NCBI RefSeq assembly: GCF_000210295.1
Contig: NC_026741.1
Location: 1,798,001-1,862,000 of the forward strand
Direction: 5' to 3'
From: Trypanosoma brucei gambiense DAL972
Taxonomy: Eukaryota; Euglenozoa; Kinetoplastea; Trypanosomatida; Trypanosomatidae
DNA length: 64,000 bases
The translations under genes were made by a program, and so were the position numbers. Shown one piece after another: positions 1 to 9,989 of this stretch; within the stretch, counting starts at the first letter, position 1, and the number at the start of each line of letters is the position of its first letter. The notes beneath the pieces are model-generated. The model had not been told where the DNA came from. It did no database searches and saw nothing but the letters and a program-made list of their open reading frames with translations.

Positions 1-2528
1 ATGAGAGCCGGCTGTTTTGTGCGTATGTGTGTGTTCGTTTCTTCCCTAACTTCCATCACTTATCACCTCTATATTTCTATGGAAATTTGAAGAAATTTTT
101 TAATTTGTCAGTGAGGAGTTACCCGTTGGCAGGGGTCGACAGACATTTCTTCAGGCAATTTGATTCTCACCCTTTCACTACTTGCAGACGTTTAACTTGT
201 ATTCGGATAAAGGCAAGCAACGATAGTAAAGGGCATGGTTAGCACCCACAGAGTTGTGCAGCGGTCGCGTGTAAGGGTTTCCGAATGGTCCCCTTGCAAT
301 TAGGGCTCGTAACGGCAAGTGTTGCCTAAAAAGAGGCATTCAGTTTCAATCATTAGATAAATCAGCAGAGCATGGGAGCGGTAAGGGGTGCGCACAAGTC
401 TCTTACACCTTCTGAACGTTGTTATCTAGTGAACCAGGCAAACAATATTACGTCAGTGTAACGTTGGAGTATGTTGAGGGCCGGTGGGTCGTAACAAACA
501 AAACAAAAGGTGGGGAGCTCCTCACCTCTTTGTCACACCTGTAAGCTCGAACAAATGCAAGGAATTGTGCTTGATGCCATAGTTCAGGGCTGTTTACTCT
601 TGCTATTACTCGTGTAACTGATTTAGACGCTGCGCTTCGTTTCGCAAAGGGTTATCCCCCCCCTCAGGAAGTTATTGATCGGAATGTCTTCGTGTGCCTC
701 CTCAGTGGAACGATGTGATGACAACACCTCAGCCTCGTGCACCGCGAATTTAGGGTCAGGGACTGCATTTCATTCGAGAGTCATTTGCCAGTAGGCCCCT
801 TCCAGTGGGGTGGCAACCGTTTCGATTGCTCTTTTGTGTGCGCGTCGCTGATTATCAGTAGGTACCATTGGCTGAATCATTCGCAGCGGCGGCTGAGCGC
901 TACTTCGAGATCCATGGGGATCAGGTGATGTCGTCTCTTCCCCCTTGAAGTGTCGCGAGATTTCCCATTTAACGTCGCGATAAGGGACATGTGAATACCT
1001 GCCGCATGTAAAGTGAGGGAGACCGTGGCACTGTCGTCACCCCGCCGTGGGGAGACGGAAGTGCGGTATGTGCATATATGTGACAGTGCAGGGAAATCGT
1101 GAGTGTTAAATGAACGGGTCCTACGCAGCCCGCGGGAAGCTGCCGAGGTTCTCCACATGTCGGCGACTTGTTGCAAATGGTATGAAAGAGCTTGTAACCG
1201 TAGTTCGCGAGCTATCCGAAGTTTTCCGCGCCCCACCACACTTGTCGTGGACATTCAGTTGCTTCCTCGCTGTGGCTCCAAACCACGTTCAATGCAAATT
1301 CACTTTAACAAGAGGTGGTGGAATGATGGATATGGTGTACCCTTTAATTCCGTTTCCCCCTTCTCTTTTAAAACCGACTGAGCCGGTGGACGGGTTTTTA
1401 AGAAGAGAAGGAAGGGACAAAATGCCGATCTGGTGCGCCCGACAATACAATCCGGGGGTCACCACTTCCCTAGGAAAGATTACGAATGGAAGCATAGAAA
1501 AGCGGAGCGTGGCAATGAAAGGTGGCTAATACGTGAAGCGCACGGGGTAATTCGTCAGAAAATCTGGTCTGACGCATCACCAAAAGTAGTGCATGGTCGG
1601 CAGAGGAGGGAAGCTCGCAGCGTACTAGAGGTAAACAGCCAGCAAGTAGGCAGACACTTACTCCGGTACCCAAGGCTAAAAGGAATGAGGGCAGAAACAG
1701 AATTAATTGGTGCAGTGGAAAAACAAAAGGGGTCCGATGGCTGAAGCTGGCACAGTCCCTCATGAAGCTGTCCTCGCTTTTGAATCACAAAAAGAATGAC
1801 CTTATCACAAACGACAATCACGTAGCCGCAGGAGGGAAGCACTGAAGCCCAGATGGTGGCAACAGGTCCCGTGACCCAAGTACTGGGCCAATGAAGGTTT
1901 ACCAAGTCCGACAGCACATTCACAAACAAACGAGAGTTTGCGTGGGCACGCACGTGTAATGCGGGGGGAACCCCTAGTCACCTTCTCAGACCTTCTGTGA
2001 ACAATTTGAAGGAGGCAGGTGATGGCAACACGGCTCATGCAGGTTCAATGCGTAAGCAAGCAAAAAAATTGTTTGCTATGAACCCTCTCCCTTCTGTCTG
2101 TGATAGTCTGTTATCAGCGATCTGTTTGAACAGGCTACAACAGTTCTGAACTGGTCTCCATTCTGTGTTCCAATGATTTTTTTCAGTCCTTTAGTAATAA
2201 TATCGGCCTCTTTTGTATAATTTCCTCATTTCTTCGTATTGTTGGTACTCGTAGTTTTTTGTTAACTTTCATGCGCCGGTCCTATTACTTGTTTTAAATT
2301 GGATTGCGGTGTCCATTCCTGATTTATTGCGTTTGTTTGTCCATTAGCCCATTTGGCCCTCTATTTTTGGGAGAGGCGAAGGCACACACCGGCAAAATTC
2401 TTTTTTTTTCCTTCCATCTCTTGCTTGTGTCCCTCTTTGCTGAAGGGGAGAACGTGGGATCAGGTCAGTATTGGTGCCGTGGTGCGCACACTCTGATTTA
2501 TGAATTGTCATAAAGCAAACCTTACACT
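1..2528. other. gene-free stretch, possible UTR or degenerate sequence
   Basis: No open frame here looks like a conserved protein. Frames of 90-140 codons overlap on both strands between about 880 and 1950, and none has a recognisable domain. The longest ATG-started one on the + strand is 1110-1529 (139 codons). The stretch from about 2150 to 2445 is T-rich and ends in a polypyrimidine tract (2399-2440) followed by AG at 2444-2445, a good spliced-leader acceptor for the next gene. The rest may be the 3' UTR of a gene to the left, or a decayed gene. I recognise no retroelement end in it. Confidence 0.5.
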
Positions 2529-3092
2529 ATGAACACGCCCTCTGTTCAATGCACACGGGACGAGTTTGACGAAATGGCTGCCACTCTCGTTCGGTCCAAC
2601 GGACTCTGGCGGCTCCATCGCAAGAAGGACAGTTTTGAAAGAAGTGTTGTGTGGCTGGAGGCTGTGCACATCATGGAACGGATGGGTTCGGTTGGAAATG
2701 TGGAGCGTTTGTTGGTGACTTTCTTTGTAAGTTACAGTGAATGCTACAGCCAACCCCAGCTTCACCTAGCCCCAGAGCATCCTCTGGATGCAGAGAGATT
2801 GTCAACATATGTGGCTGGCGCTTGTTTTCATCCACGCGAAAGCTGCGGCTGCTATGAAGCGCCCCTCGTCACCTTGGGGTTTTGCGAAGAGTTGGAAATG
2901 ACGCTTTGGGGCCTCCATCCGTGTGATACCGCGCAGCTAGCACTCATGGCGTCAGAGAACGGGGTAAGAGGTAATTGCCTGGAACTCTTTTTGCTGAGCG
3001 TAGCGCCGTTTGTCAGTATGACTGAGGATTTGCTCCCTACACACGCCACAGGCATGGCGAACCACAGCGGTTGTCCATGCGACAGCGGATAG
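2529..3092 (+). CDS. ATG10: ATG10-like autophagy E2 conjugating enzyme
   Basis: This 187-residue protein looks like ATG10, the E2-like enzyme that transfers the ubiquitin-like protein ATG12 to ATG5 during autophagosome formation in the cytosol. The key sign is LWGLHPCDT at about residues 127-135, matching the HPC-T active-site signature of the ATG3/ATG10 family; Cys132 would be the catalytic cysteine. It is preceded by the strand-like segment [18 protein letters not shown] and followed by [14 protein letters not shown], the same order as in ATG10 proteins, and the length fits ATG10 better than the longer ATG3. The ATG follows a polypyrimidine tract and AG at 2444-2445. The C-terminal tail (HSGCPCDSG) is not a family feature I know. 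The similarity is read by eye and is modest outside the active site, so a divergent ATG3 cannot be fully excluded. Confidence 0.72.
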   Translation: MNTPSVQCTRDEFDEMAATLVRSNGLWRLHRKKDSFERSVVWLEAVHIMERMGSVGNVERLLVTFFVSYSECYSQPQLHLAPEHPLDAERLSTYVAGACFHPRESCGCYEAPLVTLGFCEELEMTLWGLHPCDTAQLALMASENGVRGNCLELFLLSVAPFVSMTEDLLPTHATGMANHSGCPCDSG

Positions 3093-3252
3093 TTTTTTCG
3101 AGGCTGTTACCTCCTCGCTAGCGAGCTGCAAGTGCGGATGGTTACCAGAGAATTACGATGTGCTATGCATGTATGTGTGCGTGTTAGCATCTGGATCCCA
3201 ATTTCCCCTCACTTTTCTCCTCCTTTCTTTAACCACAAAGGAACTCTTGACC

Positions 3253-3861
3253 ATGATGCGCCGTGCCTGTAGGCTCTTGCAATGTGCAGAGCGGGGGCCA
3301 TTTGACCCCTACCGCATTCTCGGCCTTCAACGTACCGCAAGCAAAGATGACATCAAGAAGGCTTACCGTCGCCTCGCGCTTCGCTTTCATCCCGATGGCG
3401 GCCCAGAGGGTAACAAAGAACGATTTCAGGCGGTGCAGGAGGCCTACGAGGCGCTGAAGGACGGGAAGTGGAGCCCACCGGCATCTGCCAAAAGCGCGGA
3501 AGGGGGGAATGGAACAGGCGCGTGGGATGCGAAGGTGGGGATGTACGTGTACGAGCGGCCAGGCTCCACGACAGAAAACTATGTGAATGGTAGGACACAG
3601 ACATTGTTGCGCATGTGTGTGGTATGGACAACAGCATTTATATTGGTTCGTTCGTTTCTTCTCTGGGTGTTTCCATATCGTAGAACATCACCAACTGTGG
3701 ACTGGATTGACGGTGTGCTCGACGGTAAGGAATACGGGGACGTTGGCGCTGTTTCAGCGTTGAACATGCATGGGGGGAGGGTCCCTCCCCAGTCCCACTC
3801 CGTCCACGCTGATGGTGATGAGAGAATAGGATCTTTTTATAGTTATGGTTCGTCGTCTTAG
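3253..3861 (+). CDS. J-domain protein with C-terminal membrane segment
   Basis: This is a 202-residue DnaJ-family (HSP40) co-chaperone that would stimulate an Hsp70 ATPase. The J domain lies near the N terminus (about residues 17-75) and has the invariant HPD triad at 46-48 (RFHPDGG). After a Gly/Ser-rich linker comes one hydrophobic segment (about 119-139, containing [18 protein letters not shown]), then a polar tail. The basic start [11 protein letters not shown] could be a short mitochondrial presequence, so a mitochondrial membrane J protein is a reasonable guess. Tim14/Pam18 has the opposite order, with the membrane segment before the J domain, so this is not a standard Pam18. The start at 3253 (ATGATG) is chosen because a strong polypyrimidine tract (3201-3230) and AG at 3239-3240 lie just upstream; the open frame extends back to 3160 but that part would not be in the mRNA. 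Confidence 0.85.
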   Translation: MMRRACRLLQCAERGPFDPYRILGLQRTASKDDIKKAYRRLALRFHPDGGPEGNKERFQAVQEAYEALKDGKWSPPASAKSAEGGNGTGAWDAKVGMYVYERPGSTTENYVNGRTQTLLRMCVVWTTAFILVRSFLLWVFPYRRTSPTVDWIDGVLDGKEYGDVGAVSALNMHGGRVPPQSHSVHADGDERIGSFYSYGSSS

Positions 3862-4166
3862 CTCCACCCCCTCTACAGCGAAGGCCCAGTGCATTGTAGC
3901 CAATAGCAGCTGCTAAGAGAAGAGTTGCTATTAACCATCTCATTAGGGGGGCGCTGTAAGTACCGGCACGCATAATTTACCCTCCTTTGCCGCATTATTG
4001 CATACTTCTAATGCATTACCGTTGTAACCACACTTTTTACTCCCTTTTTTCGTCACTGCGTGGTTGACTACTAAATCTCTTATTGTTTATTTCCCCTTTT
4101 GTCAAAACATGAACACATCCACGCGCATCAGCATATCGCGTATTTAACAACAGTGACCACGAGCAG
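3862..4166. other. intergenic region with trans-splice signal
   Basis: The 305 bases hold no gene. Two polypyrimidine stretches (about 4029-4050 and 4074-4102) precede an AG at 4130-4131, the likely spliced-leader acceptor for the M16 peptidase gene. Confidence 0.55.
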
Positions 4167-7100
4167 ATGACGCGGGAGGAAGTCCGCATCGTCACCCCTT
4201 CAGTTCTTCGCGTCCAGCACTTTGGCTATATTTTCAAAAATGGAGTAAAGTGCATTGTGGTGCAGGACCCCAATGCACGCGTGCCAGCCGCAGCGATGAA
4301 CATACGCGCCGGTCAGCTCAACGACCCGGAGGTGCTCCCCGGACTGGCGCATTTCTGTGAGCACATGCTGTTCATGGGGACGGAGAAGTACCCAAGTGAA
4401 GGTGAATACAGCGACTACATCACAAAGAACGGTGGCTACTGCAACGCTTGGACAGCAGATCGTGGCACAACGTACTACTTTACCGTGGCACAGGATGCAC
4501 TCCAAGGAGCACTGGAGCGGTTTGTTGAGTTTTTCATCGCCCCAAGTTTCGATGCGAGCTCCATATCCCGTGAGGTGAAGGCGGTTCACAGTGAAGATGA
4601 GAAAAACCATAGTGTGGATTTCTGGCGTCAGGACGAGTTACTCCGCTCTCTTTGTGATCCGCGGCACCCAAGAAGCCGCTATGGCAATGGCAATATGACA
4701 ACACTTTGGGATGAACCACTGCAAAAACAGGTTGACATCCGTGAGCAGCTGCTGAAGTTCTTTGAAGCGCATTACGTTTCGGGAGCTGCATGCATAGCGG
4801 TATACAGCGCGTTTCCTCCCGAATGGGTGCTAAGCATTATTGAGGAGCCTCTTTCAAAAATGCGTGTGGGGGAGCCATCACCGTTTCGTTTCATGCAGCC
4901 CAGTGACCCGCTTTTGCGCTCGACAGCCTCGGGAGGATTGTGGTTGAATGTTCGAACGGTGAGGAAGACGCGAAGCATTGCCATGATTTGGCCCGTGAAA
5001 TCACATTCATCTCTGTGGCGGTCGAGTCCCTCGGGCTATGTCTCTTATATCTTGGGTCATGAGTGTGACTCCTCCGTGTTTGGTATCCTGCGGCAGCAGG
5101 GGCTCGCAGTTGCAATGAGTGTTGGTCCTCGAAGAATTGATGACGACAATGAGCTCTTTTGCGTTGATATATCACTTACACTTGACGGCGTACGGTGCAT
5201 TCCGGACGTCATCGACATGGTTTATCAGGGCATTGGACAGACCGCCCACGTAGACACTTCAGTGTATGAGCATATGAAATCAGAGGAGTTGCTTTCATTT
5301 GAATCGTGTGATATTAGTGGGTATGCGGATCACTGCGTTGAGTTGGCCTATTCGGCTAACGAGACTGACCTGCCAAACTGTTGGGTTTCTGGAAATAGAG
5401 TACTGGAGGATGATATTCATGCAACCGAGGAATACGTCGCCCAACTAACACCCGAGAAATGTGTTATAACGTTCATGTGGGGAGATATGCCTTGCAGTAC
5501 GGACGACGACACACCACGTGAGGAGGGCCCGGAGTCAGCTATAGAGGAGGAGGAGGAAGATGCCGAGGAATCCGAGGAGGAGCAATGTGCCTCAAGCGTG
5601 TTTCACACTCTGCCCAATTTCGCGCAGATACCATGCAACTGCGCAACGCGCTTCCACAAAACAAAGTTTTCCCTTTGTCGAGTCCCTGATGACCTTCTTC
5701 GGCGTTGGGCGGCTAGTCTTCACAAACCGACCCAAGCTGGTTTGTCGCTTCCACCCCCCAACCCATTCCTCGCTACGGACTTCACGCTTTATAATGAGGG
5801 GAGCTCTGACGGTCATTCTGAGCCGGCGGTTGAAACGTTCAATACTATGTACGGTGTCACACTCATGCGGAAAAATGTATGGCACTACCAAACTTTCAAG
5901 TCGTCGATCCATTGGTGCGCGTTGTCACCGTGTGTGTATGCCACGCCAAAGAACCGTTTCTACGCGCGTGTCATGCGGAGCATATTGAAGGATGCCCTCG
6001 CTGAAGTCAGTTATTTTGGTGTACTTGCCTCTCTGGAAAACAGTGTTGAATTGAGCACTGGGGGGATTTCACTTAGCGTCACGGGACCTCAGCAGAGAAT
6101 AGTGGAGTTTTTTTTCTCACTGTTCGAGAAGTTCTTTAGCCCAAATGTCCTCCGTGGCACGGCTGAAAAGTACAATACTTACTCGGAGGTAGCACTGCGA
6201 CACCTGGTCGGCAGCGCTGCTAAACAGCCGTACGAGCTGGTGAATGACGCGTTCGTGAAGGTGGGGAAGGTGGTTATGTATACCTTTGATGAAATACTCA
6301 ATGCAGCCTCATCGATCTCCTACAAGGAATACCTATCCTTCGTTGATGACTATCTCAGAAGCGGAATATACTTTGAGTGCTTCATAGCAGGCAACATACC
6401 TTCCGCTTCCTACATGCGTGAATGTTTGCTAGATACGATGGAAAAGAAACTATCTTGCATGAACGTGCCCCCTGCCCCTAAGGAGTCTATTCCCCGATTT
6501 CGTGATGCGTATGCCTTCAGCCGCGACTCCTCCAAACTTGGCACTCCGGTCGTCAGCGTCATGAGTTATCCCCCTTTCAACCCGGAAAACCCCAACGTGG
6601 CAGTGCTGCTTGACATTTATGTTGGTGAGGAAACTGCCATGGTGCGGGCGCTTTGTGACTGCATGAATAAGTTACTCTCATCCAGTTTTTTCAATGAACT
6701 TCGAACAAAGGAAGCACTTGGCTACATTGTTTTCTCAAGGTCCCTTCGCTTGCAAGGCACTGCTCACTTGCAATTCGGTGTGCAGAGTGCTGTTGAGGGT
6801 GTTGATGGACTGTATCTCTTTTCCCGCATCATCGCATTCTTAGCTGCTGTCGAGGAAAAGCTTGTCGCGGTATGCAGCGAGACTGATGTGCAGACTGTTG
6901 TGAGTGGTCTTATCGAAGCGAGGAAGAAACTACCGGATTCAGCCGATCACGACTGCGATGACTTAAGCGGACGCTATCTGAACCCCTTGGGTATTCAGGG
7001 GAAGGAGGCAGTAGTAGCTGCACTCGAACAGGTGAGTCCCCAAATGGTAAGGGAGTTCTTTCAGACATATGTTGCGAACTCCAACCCTCACAGAAAGGCA

Positions 7101-7361
7101 GTGTTGACTATTGTCAACAGTTCTGCATCCGCAGCAACGGATGCGTTTAATACAGACCAGGAGGAGGTGGCGTTGCCGTCACGGCGACCGTGTGAAGGAG
7201 CGCAGCCCATCGATGGAGACGATGTAGCTGCCGCCAACCGGGGCTGCGTGTTGAATCTTCCCGATTTCACAGCGGTACCGATGCGCATCGCCATTAAGAG
7301 GTACGGTTCGCCCCAAGAGTTTCAGGCAAACCTCCCTGTCATTCGTTGCAGGACCTTCTAG
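4167..7361 (+). CDS. insulysin-type metallopeptidase, family M16
   Basis: This 1064-residue protein is a zinc metallopeptidase of family M16 (insulin-degrading enzyme/insulysin type), which cleaves small peptides inside a closed two-bowl chamber. The inverted zinc motif HxxEH is at residues 62-66 (HFCEHMLFMGTEKYP), and the third ligand is probably Glu143 in EVKAVHSEDEKN, spaced exactly as in human IDE (81 residues after the first His). The segment GGYCNAWTADRGTTYYF is also typical. The length matches insulysins (about 1000), with four M16-type domains expected; LRTKEALGYIVFS near residue 850 matches the conserved C-terminal-half motif. An acidic stretch at about 452-473 (runs of Glu/Asp) sits at the end of the N-terminal half, where a flexible linker could join the two bowls. 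No signal peptide is evident, so it is probably cytosolic. Confidence 0.93.
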   Translation: MTREEVRIVTPSVLRVQHFGYIFKNGVKCIVVQDPNARVPAAAMNIRAGQLNDPEVLPGLAHFCEHMLFMGTEKYPSEGEYSDYITKNGGYCNAWTADRGTTYYFTVAQDALQGALERFVEFFIAPSFDASSISREVKAVHSEDEKNHSVDFWRQDELLRSLCDPRHPRSRYGNGNMTTLWDEPLQKQVDIREQLLKFFEAHYVSGAACIAVYSAFPPEWVLSIIEEPLSKMRVGEPSPFRFMQPSDPLLRSTASGGLWLNVRTVRKTRSIAMIWPVKSHSSLWRSSPSGYVSYILGHECDSSVFGILRQQGLAVAMSVGPRRIDDDNELFCVDISLTLDGVRCIPDVIDMVYQGIGQTAHVDTSVYEHMKSEELLSFESCDISGYADHCVELAYSANETDLPNCWVSGNRVLEDDIHATEEYVAQLTPEKCVITFMWGDMPCSTDDDTPREEGPESAIEEEEEDAEESEEEQCASSVFHTLPNFAQIPCNCATRFHKTKFSLCRVPDDLLRRWAASLHKPTQAGLSLPPPNPFLATDFTLYNEGSSDGHSEPAVETFNTMYGVTLMRKNVWHYQTFKSSIHWCALSPCVYATPKNRFYARVMRSILKDALAEVSYFGVLASLENSVELSTGGISLSVTGPQQRIVEFFFSLFEKFFSPNVLRGTAEKYNTYSEVALRHLVGSAAKQPYELVNDAFVKVGKVVMYTFDEILNAASSISYKEYLSFVDDYLRSGIYFECFIAGNIPSASYMRECLLDTMEKKLSCMNVPPAPKESIPRFRDAYAFSRDSSKLGTPVVSVMSYPPFNPENPNVAVLLDIYVGEETAMVRALCDCMNKLLSSSFFNELRTKEALGYIVFSRSLRLQGTAHLQFGVQSAVEGVDGLYLFSRIIAFLAAVEEKLVAVCSETDVQTVVSGLIEARKKLPDSADHDCDDLSGRYLNPLGIQGKEAVVAALEQVSPQMVREFFQTYVANSNPHRKAVLTIVNSSASAATDAFNTDQEEVALPSRRPCEGAQPIDGDDVAAANRGCVLNLPDFTAVPMRIAIKRYGSPQEFQANLPVIRCRTF

Positions 7362-7740
7362 GTGTATTGAACGTGGTGGGTAGGTTTGTTTGTTTTTTTT
7401 TTTTGTGACAGCGTTGCGGATACCAAACTTCAATGGAAAGGGTGCTTCGTGTAGGCGAATGTTTTTTTTTTCATTTTCGAGAGGGGAATGGTGTATCCGT
7501 GCCAGGTGTATACGGGTCGTCCAGGGAACCGCTTCATTTATCTAATGATCTAATTCTTCTCGGGATGTGTTGAACATACCACCTCGGCCACTACATCTTC
7601 TGTCATTTGTGCATTTGCGTGCCGAGGCGCTGTCTCAAAGTACTGCGCTTTTGACCATCAGCGGCTCGGTAAGTAGTGTAAGAGAAGGTAAGCATTGTTA
7701 GGTTGCACCTCATTATTCTGGTGCGTGATTCTTTTGCCTC
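7362..7740. other. intergenic region
   Basis: About 380 bases with short T-runs (7387-7404, 7461-7472) and no gene. No strong polypyrimidine/AG pair stands out before the next start. Confidence 0.4.
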
Positions 7741-8652
7741 ATGTATGTCGATTCCGATGAGGAGGCCGCTGCCGTAAGCACGGTAGTGGAGCAGGTGGCT
7801 CCTTATGCCGCCGCCGTTACACCGACCTCTAACGCCTGGTCCGAGCGAGTAGTCGCAAGGCTGAGATCATTGCAACGCGAGCTTTGCAACTTTAACGTAG
7901 CACTCCCTGATGTTGTTAGTTTTCGTGTGGACGGAAAGGATTTTTGTGTGCGGCGCGAGTTGCTACTGAAGGATCCACAGTCGGTGCTCTTCCTCATGGC
8001 CGTGAAGCATTTCCAACAGCACACTGCTGACCGAGGCGTTGAAAATGCCATCGAGGTTCCGTGTAGGAACCCTATGCTCTTCGGAATGTTGCTGAATTTG
8101 CTGCGCGGATATAAAAATCCCATTCCGGAGGCCTACCGCGATGCCTGCTATGCAGAGGCACGTTTCTACGGCCTTCTACGCTCCTGGTCCTCACGTTATG
8201 CCGTTGTAGTGGAAGGCCCTTTCTGCCCGCTACCCTGCAGCGGTCGCCTCTTCTCTGATGTTGTGTGCGCCACGGCTGGGTCTTATTGCCGCAGGGGAAA
8301 GTACCGCATCACGTTCAATGTGCTTCGATGTGATACGATGGCAGTCGGAGTTATTTCGCGTGACAAAGAGAAAATGTGGGCAGACAGCGTAGACCAATGG
8401 GAGGGGTTTGCACTTTGCTGGAACGACGGTCGAACGGTGCATAACTTCGGCGAGGCCGTGATGGAAAGAACGGGTGTCACATACGCGGCTAACGCACGCA
8501 TTCGAGTCGAGCTGGATTGTGACGAGGGTATTTTAAGTTGGTGTTTTTTAGAGCGGCAGCAGATGTCTGTAGTACGCTTACCACCGATGAGTTTCGCTTT
8601 CGTTGTGGTTTTGGCGCGGTCTTCTGAGGTGCAAATAGTGGGAAGCGACTAA
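7741..8652 (+). CDS. BTB (KCTD-type) protein with SPRY-like C terminus
   Basis: This 303-residue protein appears to combine a BTB/T1-type domain with a SPRY-like beta domain. Residues 57-147 resemble the potassium-channel tetramerisation BTB of KCTD proteins: VSFRVDGKDFCVRRELLLKD, then NPMLFGMLLNLLRG, then CYAEARFYGLL. Such BTB domains oligomerise and often recruit cullin-3 ubiquitin ligases. Residues about 155-300 contain YRITFNVLRCDTMAVGVISR, FALCWNDGRTVHNFGEAV and RIRVELDCDEGILSWCFL, the strand pattern and spacing of SPRY/B30.2 protein-interaction domains. It could be a substrate adaptor, but that is inference. The first 45 residues are Ala/Val-rich and probably disordered. The ATG at 7741 is the first in frame. 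Confidence 0.7.
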   Translation: MYVDSDEEAAAVSTVVEQVAPYAAAVTPTSNAWSERVVARLRSLQRELCNFNVALPDVVSFRVDGKDFCVRRELLLKDPQSVLFLMAVKHFQQHTADRGVENAIEVPCRNPMLFGMLLNLLRGYKNPIPEAYRDACYAEARFYGLLRSWSSRYAVVVEGPFCPLPCSGRLFSDVVCATAGSYCRRGKYRITFNVLRCDTMAVGVISRDKEKMWADSVDQWEGFALCWNDGRTVHNFGEAVMERTGVTYAANARIRVELDCDEGILSWCFLERQQMSVVRLPPMSFAFVVVLARSSEVQIVGSD

Positions 8653-9058
8653 GTGGTGCTACAGCGTCTATTTTTACAACTCTTCTAGCTTCGTCTCTTC
8701 TATATAGTGCCGGCGGATATGTGTCTCAGTTCCTCCCTTCCTTCCTCACAGCACCTTTCCCCTTTTTATATTTGCCTCTACACTGTTGCCATATGGCGAG
8801 TCTGTGGAGCTTACCGGGTTACTCTTGCTTATCTACGAAAAGTGGCATTTAGCTCTTTAACGTAAGTACCGCGCTTCCATGTAGTTGATTAAAGGCACAT
8901 CGCGCCTAGAGGTGACATTGCTGATTGTCGATGAAGTATCTGTTCGTTTTTATTCCTCTATTTATTTATTTTCCTCACCACCTTCCACTTTCTTTTTGTG
9001 GGTTGTAGAGAAGGTGGACATATCCAATAAAGGAAGCAGAAGAGTATTCGTGTGAGCG
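8653..9058. other. intergenic region with trans-splice signal
   Basis: About 400 bases without a gene. A long pyrimidine-rich tract (8941-8998) is followed by AG at 9007-9008, the likely spliced-leader acceptor for the gene starting at 9059. Confidence 0.6.
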
Positions 9059-9628
9059 ATGCGTAAGTCATTTCTTGGAGCAAGGTTTTCCCCTTTAGTT
9101 GTGTGGAACACCTCATATCGCTTTACTTCAAGTACTAACCCTGGGCCCAACCAGCCTGTCACTGGCAGTGCCAATCCGACCGCAACAACACCCAAAGCCG
9201 TTGGGAAGGATGAAGAAAAAGAGGAATATAGCATTCCCACGGCAGAAATACTTGACGCGGTGAGACGGCGGGACTTCAGTGCTGTCCAATCGCACGCCGT
9301 TGGTATCGCACAGCACAAGTGGAAGGAAGAGCATAACATCCCAGCAGCTTGTGTTGTTTTAACACTGTTCACGTGGTTTTTTGCATCTGGCTCTAGGCGG
9401 CGGGCCGAGCGGGCCTGCAGGGCGACAGAGGCACGTGTGGAGGAGGAAGCTGAGCAGACGCTGGAGTTGGTAAATACACTCATTCGAAAGTGGAGGCAAA
9501 ATGTGCAGCGTGCTGAGCAGCAGTTGCAGTTGATTCTGGACAAAAATGGCGAGCTGACGAAAGATATTGATCGCATGACAAGCGGCCTGCGCCAGTGTTA
9601 TGTTGACACGCGAGCAGCAGCGAAATGA
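9059..9628 (+). CDS. small membrane coiled-coil protein, probably mitochondrial
   Basis: I do not recognise the family. The 189-residue protein begins MRKSFLGARFSPLVVW, basic and free of acidic residues like a mitochondrial presequence, then has a Pro/Thr/Asn-rich stretch (about 25-50). One hydrophobic segment, IPAACVVLTLFTWFFAS, lies at about residues 94-112. The rest (about 115-180) is Glu/Arg/Gln-rich with heptad-like spacing and should be a coiled coil. A membrane-anchored scaffold or an assembly factor in the inner mitochondrial membrane would fit, but nothing in the sequence proves a role. The start is supported by the tract and AG (9007-9008) about 50 bases upstream. Confidence 0.7.
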   Translation: MRKSFLGARFSPLVVWNTSYRFTSSTNPGPNQPVTGSANPTATTPKAVGKDEEKEEYSIPTAEILDAVRRRDFSAVQSHAVGIAQHKWKEEHNIPAACVVLTLFTWFFASGSRRRAERACRATEARVEEEAEQTLELVNTLIRKWRQNVQRAEQQLQLILDKNGELTKDIDRMTSGLRQCYVDTRAAAK

Positions 9629-9989
9629 CAGAAAAATAGATGAAGAGAGGGGGGACACTACGGCTGCTTCCCCCTGAGTTGCTCGTTATATATATATATA
9701 TATATATATATAGTTCTCCAGTACGTAGTAGGGGGGCACTAGCGATGTATGTAGGTCACCATTTTTTGTTTGTTTGTTTAAATCCCCCTAGCTACTTTTT
9801 GTGAATGTGTCCTCCTCATGGCATCTGGGCAAACACATAAAAGGTGCTCTGTCTGTACTTCCCACTCTTGACGCCGTGTCGTCCGGCACTTATGTTTGGT
9901 CTAGTGACGACATTGCTTTCTGCTCTCCGGACTCTTTGTCTCTTGCCGGCGGGAGGCACACCCCTCATCCGTGTCAGCCAGCGTAAAAG
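9629..9989. other. intergenic region with TA microsatellite
   Basis: About 360 bases with no gene. It holds a (TA)13 run at 9687-9712 and T-rich patches (9760-9800). Confidence 0.5.
9687..9712. repeat. (TA)13 microsatellite
   Basis: Thirteen uninterrupted TA dinucleotides are seen in the 3' flank of the coiled-coil membrane protein gene. Confidence 0.95.

Noticed and set aside
877..1953. minus-strand frames of 125 and 132 codons
   Set aside because: They overlap + strand frames of similar length, have no recognisable domain and lie against the direction of all other genes; kept only as a general note.
2350..2366. 17-bp match CATTTGGCCCTCTATTT with 52109-52125
   Set aside because: A short match in AT-rich gaps without extension into either flank; no evidence for a dispersed element.
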